Shown here piece by piece: positions 27,329 through 35,466 of a stretch of 64,000 bases of DNA. Location: contig NZ_FRCW01000013.1 of the NCBI RefSeq assembly GCF_900143055.1, forward strand, positions 1 through 64,000, written 5' to 3'. Made by a program: the position numbers and the translations under genes. This DNA comes from Fibrobacter sp. UWR3. Lineage in GTDB: Bacteria > Fibrobacterota > Fibrobacteria > Fibrobacterales > Fibrobacteraceae. The notes under the pieces are model-generated. The model was given only the letters and a program-made list of their open reading frames with translations, was not told the origin of the DNA and did not search any database. The stretch's first letter is position 1. Each line of letters begins with the position of its first letter.

Positions 27329-27775
27329 ATGAATATCGAAATTGCAGCGATTTGTGATGCGGCCACCGCGAACGGCATTGGCGGAAGGCTCAATATACTG
27401 GGCGCATTCGACAGGGTGTTCCCCGCAAAGTTCCCCTTCGTGATACCGCAGTGCGCGGCGGCCTTCCGCATCCGCTACCAGCGTGCCGAAACAGGCACGC
27501 ACAAATTGGCGCTCTCCATCGAAGATGTTTGCGGGCACCCCATCGTGCCGGTAATGGAATCGAACATTCCCTTCGAGCCGGTCGCCACCGGGCTCGATAC
27601 CGCGGCAATCAACCTGGTGCTCAACATGCAGCGCCTGCAGATTACCCGCCCCGACAAGTACATCGTGCGGCTCATCGTCGACGACGAGGAACTCATATTC
27701 CTGCCGCTCTACATTCTCGAGGACCCGCGCGCAAAGCAGGCCAACCCGCCCGCCGATGGCGAGGTAAGGAACTAG
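27329..27775 (+). CDS. DUF6941-like small protein
   Basis: A 148-residue soluble protein beginning MNIEIAAICDAATANGIGGRLNILGAFD. This pattern (xxCDxAxxxxGxLxIxGAFD) I associate with DUF6941 proteins of unknown function. The rest is beta-rich (FRIRYQRAETGTHKLALSIED; DKYIVRLIVDDEEL), like an immunoglobulin-type sandwich. There is no signal peptide. The start follows CGGAG by 7 bases. It lies 25 bp after the giant lipoprotein and 7 bp before a small lipoprotein, so the three may be one transcript. Confidence 0.65.
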   Translation: MNIEIAAICDAATANGIGGRLNILGAFDRVFPAKFPFVIPQCAAAFRIRYQRAETGTHKLALSIEDVCGHPIVPVMESNIPFEPVATGLDTAAINLVLNMQRLQITRPDKYIVRLIVDDEELIFLPLYILEDPRAKQANPPADGEVRN

Positions 27776-27782
27776 GCAGGCG

Positions 27783-28298
27783 ATGCTCCCGCAAATCCGT
27801 TCACGGCTAGCGGCATTTTCCCTGATGGCGGGGGCGTTCACGCTCCTTGCCTGCAGCAGTATAAACGACAGCTGGGAGGTGAAGGGCGGAGGCTACATTA
27901 AGTATAAAGTAAATGACGGCGAGAGCCACACCATCGAGCTCGGTCCGGACGATGTGGAAATACCCTTTATCCGAAACAGCCACCATTACCTGTACGTAAA
28001 GACGCAACTCGAGGAAAGCAGTCGCGGGGACCAGATTGCCTTCATGGTGAACAACCCCAAGTTGGGCAACAACGCTCCCGTGCAGGAATATTCGTGGTTT
28101 AGCATGGAATTTTCCGAGCAGGGGCGCATTTTCGCCGAAAACAGCACCGTGCACATTGACCAGAAGGACGATTCCACCTGGACCGCCGACCTGGAACTCT
28201 ACACAGCGGACTGCCGGAACGGTCACTGCATCGACACGCTCCCCAAGTTGAAAATCACCGGCCGATTCCGCTACTGGATACCCGAAGAATACCGCTAG
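27783..28298 (+). CDS. Small lipoprotein, function unknown
   Basis: A 171-residue protein with a lipoprotein signal (MAGAFTLLACSS, lipobox LLAC). The mature part is predicted to be beta-rich, with SHHYLYVKTQLEESSRGD and YSWFSMEFSEQGRIF. It somewhat resembles GldH-type lipoproteins of gliding/type IX systems in size and in ending with a strand-rich WxxxxELYTxDC region, but I cannot support that name. The ribosome site GGCAGG precedes the ATG by 3 bases. The last gene before the tRNA, it is followed by a CCCC/GGGG mini-hairpin without a T-run. Confidence 0.6.
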   Translation: MLPQIRSRLAAFSLMAGAFTLLACSSINDSWEVKGGGYIKYKVNDGESHTIELGPDDVEIPFIRNSHHYLYVKTQLEESSRGDQIAFMVNNPKLGNNAPVQEYSWFSMEFSEQGRIFAENSTVHIDQKDDSTWTADLELYTADCRNGHCIDTLPKLKITGRFRYWIPEEYR

Positions 28299-28326
28299 AC
28301 CCCCGAAAAAGGGGTAAAATCGCCCC

Positions 28327-28355
28327 TTGACAAAACGGGTACAAGTTTCTACTAT
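28327..28355 (+). promoter_or_regulatory. Canonical sigma-70-type promoter of tRNA-Val
   Basis: TTGACA at 28327-28332, a 17-bp spacer, then TACTAT at 28350-28355, ending 14 bp before the tRNA 5' end. This is the best consensus promoter seen in the window. It shows that the housekeeping sigma factor reads the usual -35/-10 pair. Confidence 0.85.
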
Positions 28356-28369
28356 TGGGCTACCTTAAT

Positions 28370-28443
28370 GGTCGATTAGCTCAGTTGGTTAGAGCGCCAC
28401 CTTGACATGGTGGAGGTCACAGATTCGAGTTCTGTATCGACCA
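28370..28443 (+). tRNA. tRNA-Val (anticodon GAC)
   Basis: A complete cloverleaf of 74 nt: acceptor stem GGTCGAT/ATCGACC, D arm GCTC-AGTTGGTTA-GAGC, anticodon arm CCACC-TTGACAT-GGTGG with GAC at 28404-28406, and T arm ACAGA-TTCGAGT-TCTGT. The discriminator base is A. The 3' CCA is not encoded (ACT follows), so it must be added by the nucleotidyltransferase. It reads GUC and GUU valine codons. A consensus promoter and an intrinsic terminator flank it closely, so it is transcribed alone. Confidence 0.97.
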
Positions 28444-28447
28444 CTGC

Positions 28448-28477
28448 AAAAGACCCTGCAAAGCAGGGTCTTTTTTT
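28448..28477 (+). terminator. Intrinsic terminator of tRNA-Val
   Basis: AAAAGACCCTGC pairs with GCAGGGTCTTTT around an AAA loop, followed by a run of seven T. It begins 5 nt after the tRNA. Confidence 0.92.
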
Positions 28478-28497
28478 ATAGTGAAGTTAAGATCTGC

Positions 28498-28558
28498 GCG
28501 GATTATTTGCGTGGGCACCTGCGGTACGTTTACGACTAGGGAGGGCTTCGCCCTCCCT
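28498..28558. repeat. Dispersed intergenic repeat, copy 2
   Basis: 28498-28520 matches 4445-4467 at 22 of 23 positions (core GCGGATTATTTGCGTGGGC). It is followed at 28540-28558 by a GGGAGGGC-TTC-GCCCTCCC hairpin, the same kind of GC-rich stem found near copy 1. It lies between the tRNA terminator and the convergent HU gene. Confidence 0.65.
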
Positions 28559-28564
28559 AATCTC

Positions 28565-28594
28565 AAAAAAAAAGAAACCGCTCGGAGAGCGGTC
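28565..28594 (-). terminator. Intrinsic terminator of HU gene
   Basis: On the minus strand ACCGCTC-TCC-GAGCGGT is followed by TTC and a nine-base T run, 30 bp after the HU stop codon. Confidence 0.9.
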
Positions 28595-28623
28595 CCTTGA
28601 ATTGCTTTTAAGGCAAACTAAGA

Positions 28624-28923
28624 TTACTTCTTAGCCTTGCTCTTGGCAGCGTCAGCCTTGAGAGCAGCACCGGCCTTGAAGCCGACGGTCTTGGAGGCCT
28701 TGATCTTGATGGTGGCGCCAGTCTGCGGGTTGCGGCCGGTACGGGCAGCGCGAGCCTTGACAGCGAAAGTGCCGAAGCCGATCAGCTGGACGTTGCCGTC
28801 CTTCTTGATGCCAGCGGCGATGCCGTCGAGCACAGCGTCGAGAGCGCGAGCAGCAGCAGCCTTGGATTCAATACCAGCTTCCTTGTTGGCGAGGATGGCG
28901 TCGATGAGTTCTTGTTTGTTCAT
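28624..28923 (-). CDS. DNA-binding protein HU
   Basis: A 99-residue HU/IHF-family nucleoid protein that bends DNA as a dimer. It has the usual start MNKQELIDAILANKEAG, the core VQLIGFGTFAVKARAARTGRNPQTG (HU signature with the Pro-bearing arm) and a Lys/Ala-rich tail (ADAAKSKAKK). The length and lysine-rich tail are ordinary. It is monocistronic, with its own intrinsic terminator and the ribosome site AAGGAGTT (7 bases before the ATG). Confidence 0.96.
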   Translation of the reverse strand: MNKQELIDAILANKEAGIESKAAAARALDAVLDGIAAGIKKDGNVQLIGFGTFAVKARAARTGRNPQTGATIKIKASKTVGFKAGAALKADAAKSKAKK

Positions 28924-29034
28924 TTTTTAACTCCTTGAGTTGTTGAGATTAATTGTATGGTGATATTATACCTTTTTTTTAAGCATGTGGAATACTTTTT
29001 TTAAAAAAAGTGTCTTTTTCTGAGCCCTTTAAAA

Positions 29035-30162
29035 TCAAGCCTCGGGCGGTGGTCCGACCTCCGTAGACTCCGCTTCGGCAGCGTGTTCGTGGAACCTCTT
29101 GAGGTACACCAGGCATATGCAGGTGAAGGGTATGGCAACAAGTAAACCTAAGAAGCCCAACAACTTACCCCATATAGAAAGCGACAGGAGAATGCCCACC
29201 GGAGGCAGGTCCATGGAGCCTCCGACAATGCGCGGCACAAGGAAAAAATCCTGGATAACCTGCACCACCAGGTAAATGGAGCAGATGATGAGCGCAACTT
29301 CCCAGAACGGCAGTCCGGTGTTGAGAGCGTGGACGACCGCCAGTAGTAGTGCGAGCGGGATGGTCGTGAGCTGCATGTACGGTATCATGTTGAGTGCTCC
29401 GGAGAAAAGCCCGAATGCGACCCCCATAGGCAGTCCCATCACGCCAAAGCCAATGGCGTAAAGGATTCCGACGATAAGTGCAACCAGCGCCTGAGCTCGG
29501 AAGTAGTTACCCATGAATTTGTCTGTATCCATTGCAAACAAACTAGCCTTACGGCGGAAACGCACCGGGAACGCATTCAGGATGCCGTTACGAATCTTGT
29601 GCATGTCGAGCATGATGAACACGAGATACATGAATATAATCGCAGCACTCGAGAACCACACGGCAACCGTACCCGTGTACGAGAGCACGCCCCACGCGCC
29701 GGGCAACACCTTCGAGGCGATATTCTGCACTTCGCTCCAGAAATCCATGTGCTGCATGGCGGCTGCTAGTTTGTCCCAAGAAACCATCTCGCGGACCGTT
29801 TCCCACAGGTTGGCGGGCAGGAACTCGTTCAGTCGCGAAGACCATTCAGAGTCGGTGAACATCCTTGCAATCAAAACGCCAAGCGTCTGGACTTCGTGCA
29901 CGATTTGTGGAATAAACAACTTGCCTACGCCGAAAAGTATCAAAGCAAACGCAAGCAGCACGATAATAACGGCAATCACGCGCTTTTTTACCAGCGTCTG
30001 CAGCTTGTTCACAATCGGGTCGACAATGTAGGCGATAAGGAACGCGGCAAAGAACGGGAACAGCACTCCGCGCAGGTAGTACACGAGCGCAAGCGAAATC
30101 CCGAGGCCGACCGTCCACAATATAAACCGCATAACGCGATCGAGCGTCCAGTGCTTAGACAT
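29035..30162 (-). CDS. AI-2E family (YdgH/TqsA-like) transporter
   Basis: A 375-residue polytopic inner-membrane protein of the AI-2E transporter family (PF01594), which includes permeases and exporters of uncertain substrate. It has a helix pair near the N-terminus (ISLALVYYLRGVLFPFFAAFLIAYIVDPIV), the family DPIV/KL motif, a long periplasmic segment, then helices with QALVALIVGILYAIGFGVMGLPMGVAFGLFSG. The start at 30162 follows GGGAGGAAAG, and an upstream ATG at 30192 does not. It overlaps the preceding gene by 8 bp, so it is the last gene of the 32136-to-29035 operon. Confidence 0.9.
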   Translation of the reverse strand: MSKHWTLDRVMRFILWTVGLGISLALVYYLRGVLFPFFAAFLIAYIVDPIVNKLQTLVKKRVIAVIIVLLAFALILFGVGKLFIPQIVHEVQTLGVLIARMFTDSEWSSRLNEFLPANLWETVREMVSWDKLAAAMQHMDFWSEVQNIASKVLPGAWGVLSYTGTVAVWFSSAAIIFMYLVFIMLDMHKIRNGILNAFPVRFRRKASLFAMDTDKFMGNYFRAQALVALIVGILYAIGFGVMGLPMGVAFGLFSGALNMIPYMQLTTIPLALLLAVVHALNTGLPFWEVALIICSIYLVVQVIQDFFLVPRIVGGSMDLPPVGILLSLSIWGKLLGFLGLLVAIPFTCICLVYLKRFHEHAAEAESTEVGPPPEA

Positions 30163-30919
30163 CTTTCCTCCCGTTTTTCGCGGGGCGTCCAATCACCCCG
30201 AAAAATTTCAGTTCAAGAACCACGAATACGGCAACCATCAGGGCAAGCACAATAAACATGGCACGTTCAAAATTCCGGTCGATTCCCCACGCACGAACCG
30301 ACTTCACCTCGATTTCGTCGGGAATCCCGCGCATTACCCCGTCGCCGTTCACCACCTCGAGCGAAAGCGCGCGGTGCAGGTACGTGCGACCGTCATCCTC
30401 TTCCATGCCCATGGCCGAAATCCACCACACGGCGGTCCTGAACTTGTTTATTGCAAAGCGCTCGCTGGTAAATGAACGCGAAGCCGGGACGCTCATGACC
30501 ACAGGGCGCAAGGTTTCGCGGAAGCCTTCCTTAGTATATACCGGGTCGTCCGTCAGGATACGCACCGTAACGGAACGCATATACTTTGTAGCGAACACGA
30601 CTTCCATGGAATCGAACCGCGAAAAGTCGAAATGCCCTACGGGGCGGCTGTTCACCGAATTGAGGTTGAACCCGACACCCACCGCCGGGTACGCGACACC
30701 CGAGCGCACGTTAATGTTTACGCCGAGCAGCGAATCGCCCGCAACCACATCGCAGGTGGAGGTGCCGCCGAAGGCGGAATCGTCAAGCGGATAGAGCGGA
30801 TACGCTCCATAGGGGAAGAACGTGCACCCCATCTGCCGGAATGCGCCGAACGCCCACGCCCACACGCCGAGCGCTACCAGAAAAACAGCAAGTAAGACAA
30901 CCTTACTTCTTAGATTCAT
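30155..30919 (-). CDS. Membrane-anchored protein, paralogue-like pair member 2
   Basis: A 254-residue protein of unknown function with one N-terminal (VVLLAVFLVALGVWAWAFGAF) and one C-terminal (AMFIVLALMVAVFVVLELKFF) membrane helix around a beta-rich extracytoplasmic domain (FDSMEVVFATKYMRSVTVRILTDDP). It is built like the gene just upstream (N-helix, beta sandwich, C-helix), suggesting ancient duplication or a two-part complex. The start at 30919 overlaps the upstream gene by 17 bp. It overlaps the AI-2E transporter start by 8 bp. This tight coupling suggests the products act together. Confidence 0.6.
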   Translation of the reverse strand: MNLRSKVVLLAVFLVALGVWAWAFGAFRQMGCTFFPYGAYPLYPLDDSAFGGTSTCDVVAGDSLLGVNINVRSGVAYPAVGVGFNLNSVNSRPVGHFDFSRFDSMEVVFATKYMRSVTVRILTDDPVYTKEGFRETLRPVVMSVPASRSFTSERFAINKFRTAVWWISAMGMEEDDGRTYLHRALSLEVVNGDGVMRGIPDEIEVKSVRAWGIDRNFERAMFIVLALMVAVFVVLELKFFGVIGRPAKNGRKDV

Positions 30920-31634
30920 CGTTCCCCGTCTTGTGGCGAAGCCCCACGGCAGCAATAGTCAGCAAGATAAACGAGACAAGCACTATGCCGAAATACAGGT
31001 TGCTTATCCCCCAGAAAGAAACTTCATATAACTTAAGCGTAAACTTTTTCCCGCGGGGGTGATTCCAGCCCGGCACAATCTCGACGCGCGCGACCTTTTC
31101 CTGGTGGCGCTTGTTGTATTCCTTCGACACCTGGGCGGTCTCGTACCAGAAATCGGGCGTATAGAATTCTTCCATCGGGACGGCCACGCGCTGCCTGCCC
31201 TCCTTCACGGGAACTTCCTTCAGCAAAAGCTTGAACGTCGCGGGCTTCTCGATGTCGGTCACGTCCGGGTCGAACGTCCACACCTTCACGATGACTTCGC
31301 TTATGCCCCGGGCCTCCACGTCCACGAAAACGGTATCCACGAAGGTCCAGTTCCGGTAATCCTTTTTACCCTGCGGGTCAAGGTTCCACAGGAGCCCGCA
31401 CCACGCGAACTTCACGGAGTCGGCCCCGAGCATGCACGAGAATTCGGCTTCACCGCCATTCACACTGAGGCTCGCTTCCGATGCCCCTCCATCGGAGCGG
31501 TCGTCATAACCATCGAGCGTTACGCCTTCGGGCACGGGCAACAGGTCTTCCTTGAACGAACGATCAGGGAGCAATGCGTAGGCGACAAGTATCGCAATAG
31601 CGATAAGCGCTAGAACCGCGTATGTCTTTTTCAT
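30903..31634 (-). CDS. Membrane-anchored protein, paralogue-like pair member 1
   Basis: A 243-residue protein of unknown function. It has an N-terminal helix (YAVLALIAIAILVAYALL), an extracytoplasmic beta-sandwich (SLSVNGGEAEFSCMLGADSVKFAWCGLLWNL; VDVEARGISEVIVKVWTFDP), and a C-terminal helix (LYFGIVLVSFILLTIAAVGL) with a short charged tail. The sandwich shows features of carbohydrate-binding folds, but no family can be named. Its start codon lies 1 bp after the zinc-ribbon gene stop, and it overlaps the next gene by 17 bp. Confidence 0.6.
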   Translation of the reverse strand: MKKTYAVLALIAIAILVAYALLPDRSFKEDLLPVPEGVTLDGYDDRSDGGASEASLSVNGGEAEFSCMLGADSVKFAWCGLLWNLDPQGKKDYRNWTFVDTVFVDVEARGISEVIVKVWTFDPDVTDIEKPATFKLLLKEVPVKEGRQRVAVPMEEFYTPDFWYETAQVSKEYNKRHQEKVARVEIVPGWNHPRGKKFTLKLYEVSFWGISNLYFGIVLVSFILLTIAAVGLRHKTGNDESKK

Positions 31635-31635
31635 C

Positions 31636-32136
31636 TTATTCGAATATCTTCTTCAGGTGGAGGTTGTACTGTATCTCGTCCAAGGGGTCGACCTCGGGCA
31701 TTTTTTCTCCAAACCACTTGTTTACCAGCGCATCGATTGCACGGATAAAGAAGAAATGATGCTTCCCGCTGCTCGGTTTCTGGAATGGCGAATCCAGCGT
31801 ACGCTTCAGAATCGCAAGCATCTGCGAGGGCGGCAGGTGGAACATCTTGCAACAGGTCGTCACCTTGCCGGGAATCCCGTAGTCGGGAATATTGCCGTCC
31901 ACAAGAGGCTCGCCGTGGTCTATGCAGCAGGCCCCAGCCATGTCGGGATCGGGCGCGTTTTTTGCCTTGAGGGCATTATACCACATCTCGCGGGAACGGT
32001 CGGGAATGTCGCCACGCAGCGCCATCGTCTGGTCGCACGGGAAAAACGTCGAGAAGCACTTGGGGCAAATGCGCAGGTCCAGATGGCCTATCTTCGACGC
32101 CACCACCTCTGTTTTGCAAAACGGACAATTACTCAT
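31636..32136 (-). CDS. Zinc-ribbon protein, function unknown
   Basis: A 166-residue cytoplasmic protein. The N-terminus has a zinc-ribbon (CPFCKTEVV ... LRICPKCFSTFFPC), and further cysteines and histidines (ACCIDHGEP; VTTCCKMFHL) suggest a second metal site. The rest is helical. TATATT ends 7 bases before the ATG and no ribosome site is visible, suggesting a leaderless message. It heads an operon with the two membrane-anchored proteins and the AI-2E transporter. Confidence 0.6.
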   Translation of the reverse strand: MSNCPFCKTEVVASKIGHLDLRICPKCFSTFFPCDQTMALRGDIPDRSREMWYNALKAKNAPDPDMAGACCIDHGEPLVDGNIPDYGIPGKVTTCCKMFHLPPSQMLAILKRTLDSPFQKPSSGKHHFFFIRAIDALVNKWFGEKMPEVDPLDEIQYNLHLKKIFE

Positions 32137-32184
32137 GTAAGGGAATATAGCAAATATGTAGCATAACCGCCCGCAACTAATATT

Positions 32185-32196
32185 TATATTTATCGT
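32185..32196 (+). promoter_or_regulatory. -10 element ending 6 nt before the malQ ATG
   Basis: TATATT at 32185-32190 is followed by TATCGT and the ATG at 32197, with no ribosome site. If this is the -10 box, transcription starts at the ATG. The divergent zinc-ribbon gene has the same arrangement (TATATT, 7 nt, ATG). No clear -35 box is seen. Confidence 0.45.
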
Positions 32197-34170
32197 ATGC
32201 GTTACGGTGACATTTCTACATTCCAGAGTGGCGTTGCCATCCCCCTGTTTAGCCTTCGCAGCAAGTCCGGGGTCGGCATCGGCGAATATCTAGACCTTAT
32301 CCCGTTTGCCAAGTGGTGCAAACTGTGCGATTTCAACATTATCCAGCTTTTGCCGGTAAACGATACCGGAGCGGAGGCAAGCCCCTACAGCGCACGCAGC
32401 GCGTTCGCCCTGAACCCCGTGTTCATCAACATACAGGCGGTGAGCGGCTCCAGCGAGTTCGAAGACGAAATCGAGCAGGCGAAAGACGAATTCGACAACC
32501 AGGAACGGATAGACTACTACAAGATTTCTACCTGGAAGCGCAACATCCTCAAGAAGATTTTCAACAACCGCTACGACCAGCTGAAAAAGGACAAGGAACT
32601 CCAGAAGTGGATTGACGCGAACGCCTGGGCAAAGGGGTACTGCGCGTATGCCATGCTCAAGGCGCAGAACGGAGAATCGAGCTGGAAGGACTGGAAAAAA
32701 TACCAGAACCCGACCGCCGAAGACATCGAGAAACTCTGGAGCAAGAACCAGAAAGAGATGCTCTACCAGGCATGGATGCAGTTTATCGCCGAAATGCAGT
32801 TTACCGCCGCGGTAAACGAAATCTCGAAGCTCGGCATCCACGTGAAGGGCGACATTCCTATCCTCATCAACGAGGACAGCGCCGACGTGTGGGCCAACCG
32901 CAACTACTTCTCGCTCGACGACCGCGCGGGCGCACCTCCCGACATGTTCAGCTACAGCGGGCAGAACTGGGGATTCCCCACCTACCGCTGGGACGTGCTC
33001 GAGAAGGACGGATTCCGCTGGTGGAAGGACCGCCTCGCACAGGCAAGCAAGTTCTACCATGCCTACCGCATTGACCACGTGCTCGGTTTCTTCCGCATCT
33101 GGTCAATCCCGCAGCGCGAAGTTACAGGCATCCTCGGCAGGTTCAACCCGTGCATCCCGCTTACCTGGGATCTGCTCCACAGCGCGGGCTTCAGCCGCGA
33201 GACCCTCGAATACCTGCGCCGCCCGAACTACTCCGTAGACCAGCTGCGCGAATTCCTGGGCGACGAGACCGAGAACCTCATTTCCGTGTACTTCGAGAAC
33301 CTCCCGAACGAGGCGACCCGCTTCGTGTTCAAGCCCGAGTTCTACAGCGAGCGCGCCATTACCAGCCTCGACGAACCGCAGAGCGTGAAGGATGCGCTTC
33401 TGAAGGTCTACTGGAACCGCATATTTATCCCGGCGGGCGACGAGAACACGTTCTACCCGTTCTGGTACTGGTACAACCAGCCCGTGCTCGCCACGCTCCC
33501 GCAGAACGAGCAGGAAACCCTCAAGCGCCTCATTCACGAGAACGAAGCCGCGCAGGAAGGCCTGTGGGAACAGAACGCCACCAAGCTGCTCTCCGTACTC
33601 GCGAACGAGACCGACATGCTCGTATGCGCCGAAGACCTCGGTGCCGTACCGCACTGCGTTCCGGTGGTGCTCAAGAAGCTCAATATTCTTTCGCTGCGTA
33701 TTGAACGCTGGGCCCGCAACTGGGATGCACCGTACAGCCCGTACTACGACATGGCGGAATACCCGCGACTCTCCGTGTGCACCACGAGCTGCCACGATAC
33801 CTCGAGCCTGCGCGGGCTCTGGACGGAGCCCGATTTTGACCGTGACCTCTACTGGTCGCACGCGCAGCTTTCCGGCACCGCGCCCGAAACGCTCACGCCT
33901 CCGGTGGTCCGCGACATCCTCGCGCACGTGTTCTCCACGAACAGCCTGTTCTGCATTTTGCCCGTACAGGACTACTTCGCGCTTTCCTCGACACTTTCCG
34001 AAGTGCCCGCCGAAGAGGAACGCGTGAACATCCCGGGTACCGTTGGCGGCAAGAACTGGACGTACAGGATTCCCGTAACCGTCGAGGAACTCGAGTCGAA
34101 CAACTCGCTCAATTCCGAAATCCGCAAGCTGGTCGACACCCGCAGGCGCCGCCCCATGTGGAAAATCTAA
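32197..34170 (+). CDS. malQ: 4-alpha-glucanotransferase (GH77)
   Basis: A 657-residue cytoplasmic amylomaltase/disproportionating enzyme that transfers alpha-1,4-glucan segments between maltodextrins. GH77 landmarks are all present: the start GVAIPLFSLRSKSGVGIGEYLDL, the nucleophile region YRIDHVLGFFRIW (near residue 291), the acid/base VCAEDLGAVPHC (near 477) and SCHDTSSLRGLW (near 532). The FFRIW wording and overall layout are closer to plant DPE2-type enzymes than to E. coli MalQ; no starch-binding module precedes it. The GH13 gene starts 13 bp after the stop, so the two form an alpha-glucan operon. Confidence 0.92.
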   Translation: MRYGDISTFQSGVAIPLFSLRSKSGVGIGEYLDLIPFAKWCKLCDFNIIQLLPVNDTGAEASPYSARSAFALNPVFINIQAVSGSSEFEDEIEQAKDEFDNQERIDYYKISTWKRNILKKIFNNRYDQLKKDKELQKWIDANAWAKGYCAYAMLKAQNGESSWKDWKKYQNPTAEDIEKLWSKNQKEMLYQAWMQFIAEMQFTAAVNEISKLGIHVKGDIPILINEDSADVWANRNYFSLDDRAGAPPDMFSYSGQNWGFPTYRWDVLEKDGFRWWKDRLAQASKFYHAYRIDHVLGFFRIWSIPQREVTGILGRFNPCIPLTWDLLHSAGFSRETLEYLRRPNYSVDQLREFLGDETENLISVYFENLPNEATRFVFKPEFYSERAITSLDEPQSVKDALLKVYWNRIFIPAGDENTFYPFWYWYNQPVLATLPQNEQETLKRLIHENEAAQEGLWEQNATKLLSVLANETDMLVCAEDLGAVPHCVPVVLKKLNILSLRIERWARNWDAPYSPYYDMAEYPRLSVCTTSCHDTSSLRGLWTEPDFDRDLYWSHAQLSGTAPETLTPPVVRDILAHVFSTNSLFCILPVQDYFALSSTLSEVPAEEERVNIPGTVGGKNWTYRIPVTVEELESNNSLNSEIRKLVDTRRRRPMWKI

Positions 34171-34183
34171 TCCCGCGCCGCCC

Positions 34184-35443
34184 ATGAACGTTCCTGCCTG
34201 GGTCAAAGACGCTATCTTCTATCAGATTTTCCCTGATAGGTTCTGTCGTAGCCCCAAATACAGTGCCGTAGGCAAGTTCGTGCAATGGGACAGCAAGCCC
34301 ACACGCACGAACATGTTCGGCGGGAACCTCGCGGGCATTACCGACAAACTAAAGTACATCGCAGATCTCGGCGCGACGGCGATTTACCTGTGCCCGATTT
34401 TCAAGAGCAATTCCAACCACCGCTACCATACGGTGGACTACTTTGAGATAGACCCGGTCCTCGGCACGCTCAAGGATTTCGACAACCTTGTAAAGAAGGC
34501 GCACGCCCTCGGGCTCCGTGTCATCCTGGACGGAGTGTTCAACCATTGCTCCCGCGGGTTCTTCCAGTTCAACAGCCTCATGGAACTCGGGGAAGACTCC
34601 CCCTACGTCGACTGGTTCCACGTGCACAGCTGGCCCATACACGCCTACTCGGGCAAGCCGAATTACGAATGCTGGTGGAACTACCCCGCCCTCCCGAAAT
34701 TCAATACGGACTGCGCGGACGTGCGCGAATACCTGTTCAGCGTCGCCGAATACTGGACAAAGCGCGGCATAGACGGCTGGCGGCTCGACGTACCGAACGA
34801 AATCGACGACGATAGTTTTTGGCAGGAATTCCGCAGGCGCGTGAAGGCGATAAACCCAGAGGCCTACATCGTGGGCGAAATCTGGGACAATCCCGAGCGC
34901 TGGCTCAAAGGCGACCAGTTCGACGGCGTCATGAACTACCCGTTCCGCAAGGCGGTAATGCAGTACCTCTTCGACGAGAATCCCATTTCCACAGGGGAAT
35001 TCTGCGAGAAGGTGCGCAGCGCGTTCCCCGAGAACCGCTTCGGTACCCCGATGAACCTGCTCGGGAGCCACGACACCACCCGCATCGCATCGCAACCCCG
35101 CACGAGCCCCGAACGCATTAGGCTCGCGCTCGCCCTGCTGTTCTTTATGCCCGGAGCCCCCTGCATCTACTACGGCGACGAAATCGGCATGGAAGGCGGC
35201 AAGGACCCCGACTGCAGGCGAGCATTCCCGTGGGACCAGCTGAAGGCCCGCAAGGCGCTGCCCATCTACAAGTTTATCCGCGAGCTCACCCGCATGCGCC
35301 GCGAAAACCCCGTACTCCGCGACGGGAAGGTGCAAATCGAGAGCGACAAGGCGGGCTTTACCGTCACGCGCACCCTCGGCAAAAAGAAGATGGCGCTAGC
35401 CGTAACGCTCACCGGGAGCGAGCCCAAATTTAAGATAAAGTAA
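34184..35443 (+). CDS. Alpha-amylase family (GH13) neopullulanase-like enzyme
   Basis: A 419-residue alpha-glucan hydrolase without a signal peptide, so cytoplasmic. The four GH13 regions are visible: DGVFNHCS, GWRLDVPNE (nucleophile Asp, near residue 200), VGEIWDNPE (acid Glu, near 230) and LLGSHDTTR (near 293). The start WVKDAIFYQIFPDRF and MFGGNLAGITDKLKYIADLG are typical of the cyclomaltodextrinase/neopullulanase subgroups, although the N-terminal domain of those enzymes is missing. It is co-transcribed with malQ, and the pair would degrade and rearrange maltodextrins or stored glycogen. Confidence 0.88.
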   Translation: MNVPAWVKDAIFYQIFPDRFCRSPKYSAVGKFVQWDSKPTRTNMFGGNLAGITDKLKYIADLGATAIYLCPIFKSNSNHRYHTVDYFEIDPVLGTLKDFDNLVKKAHALGLRVILDGVFNHCSRGFFQFNSLMELGEDSPYVDWFHVHSWPIHAYSGKPNYECWWNYPALPKFNTDCADVREYLFSVAEYWTKRGIDGWRLDVPNEIDDDSFWQEFRRRVKAINPEAYIVGEIWDNPERWLKGDQFDGVMNYPFRKAVMQYLFDENPISTGEFCEKVRSAFPENRFGTPMNLLGSHDTTRIASQPRTSPERIRLALALLFFMPGAPCIYYGDEIGMEGGKDPDCRRAFPWDQLKARKALPIYKFIRELTRMRRENPVLRDGKVQIESDKAGFTVTRTLGKKKMALAVTLTGSEPKFKIK

Positions 35444-35466
35444 TATTAGCATTGAGGAATAGGAGT

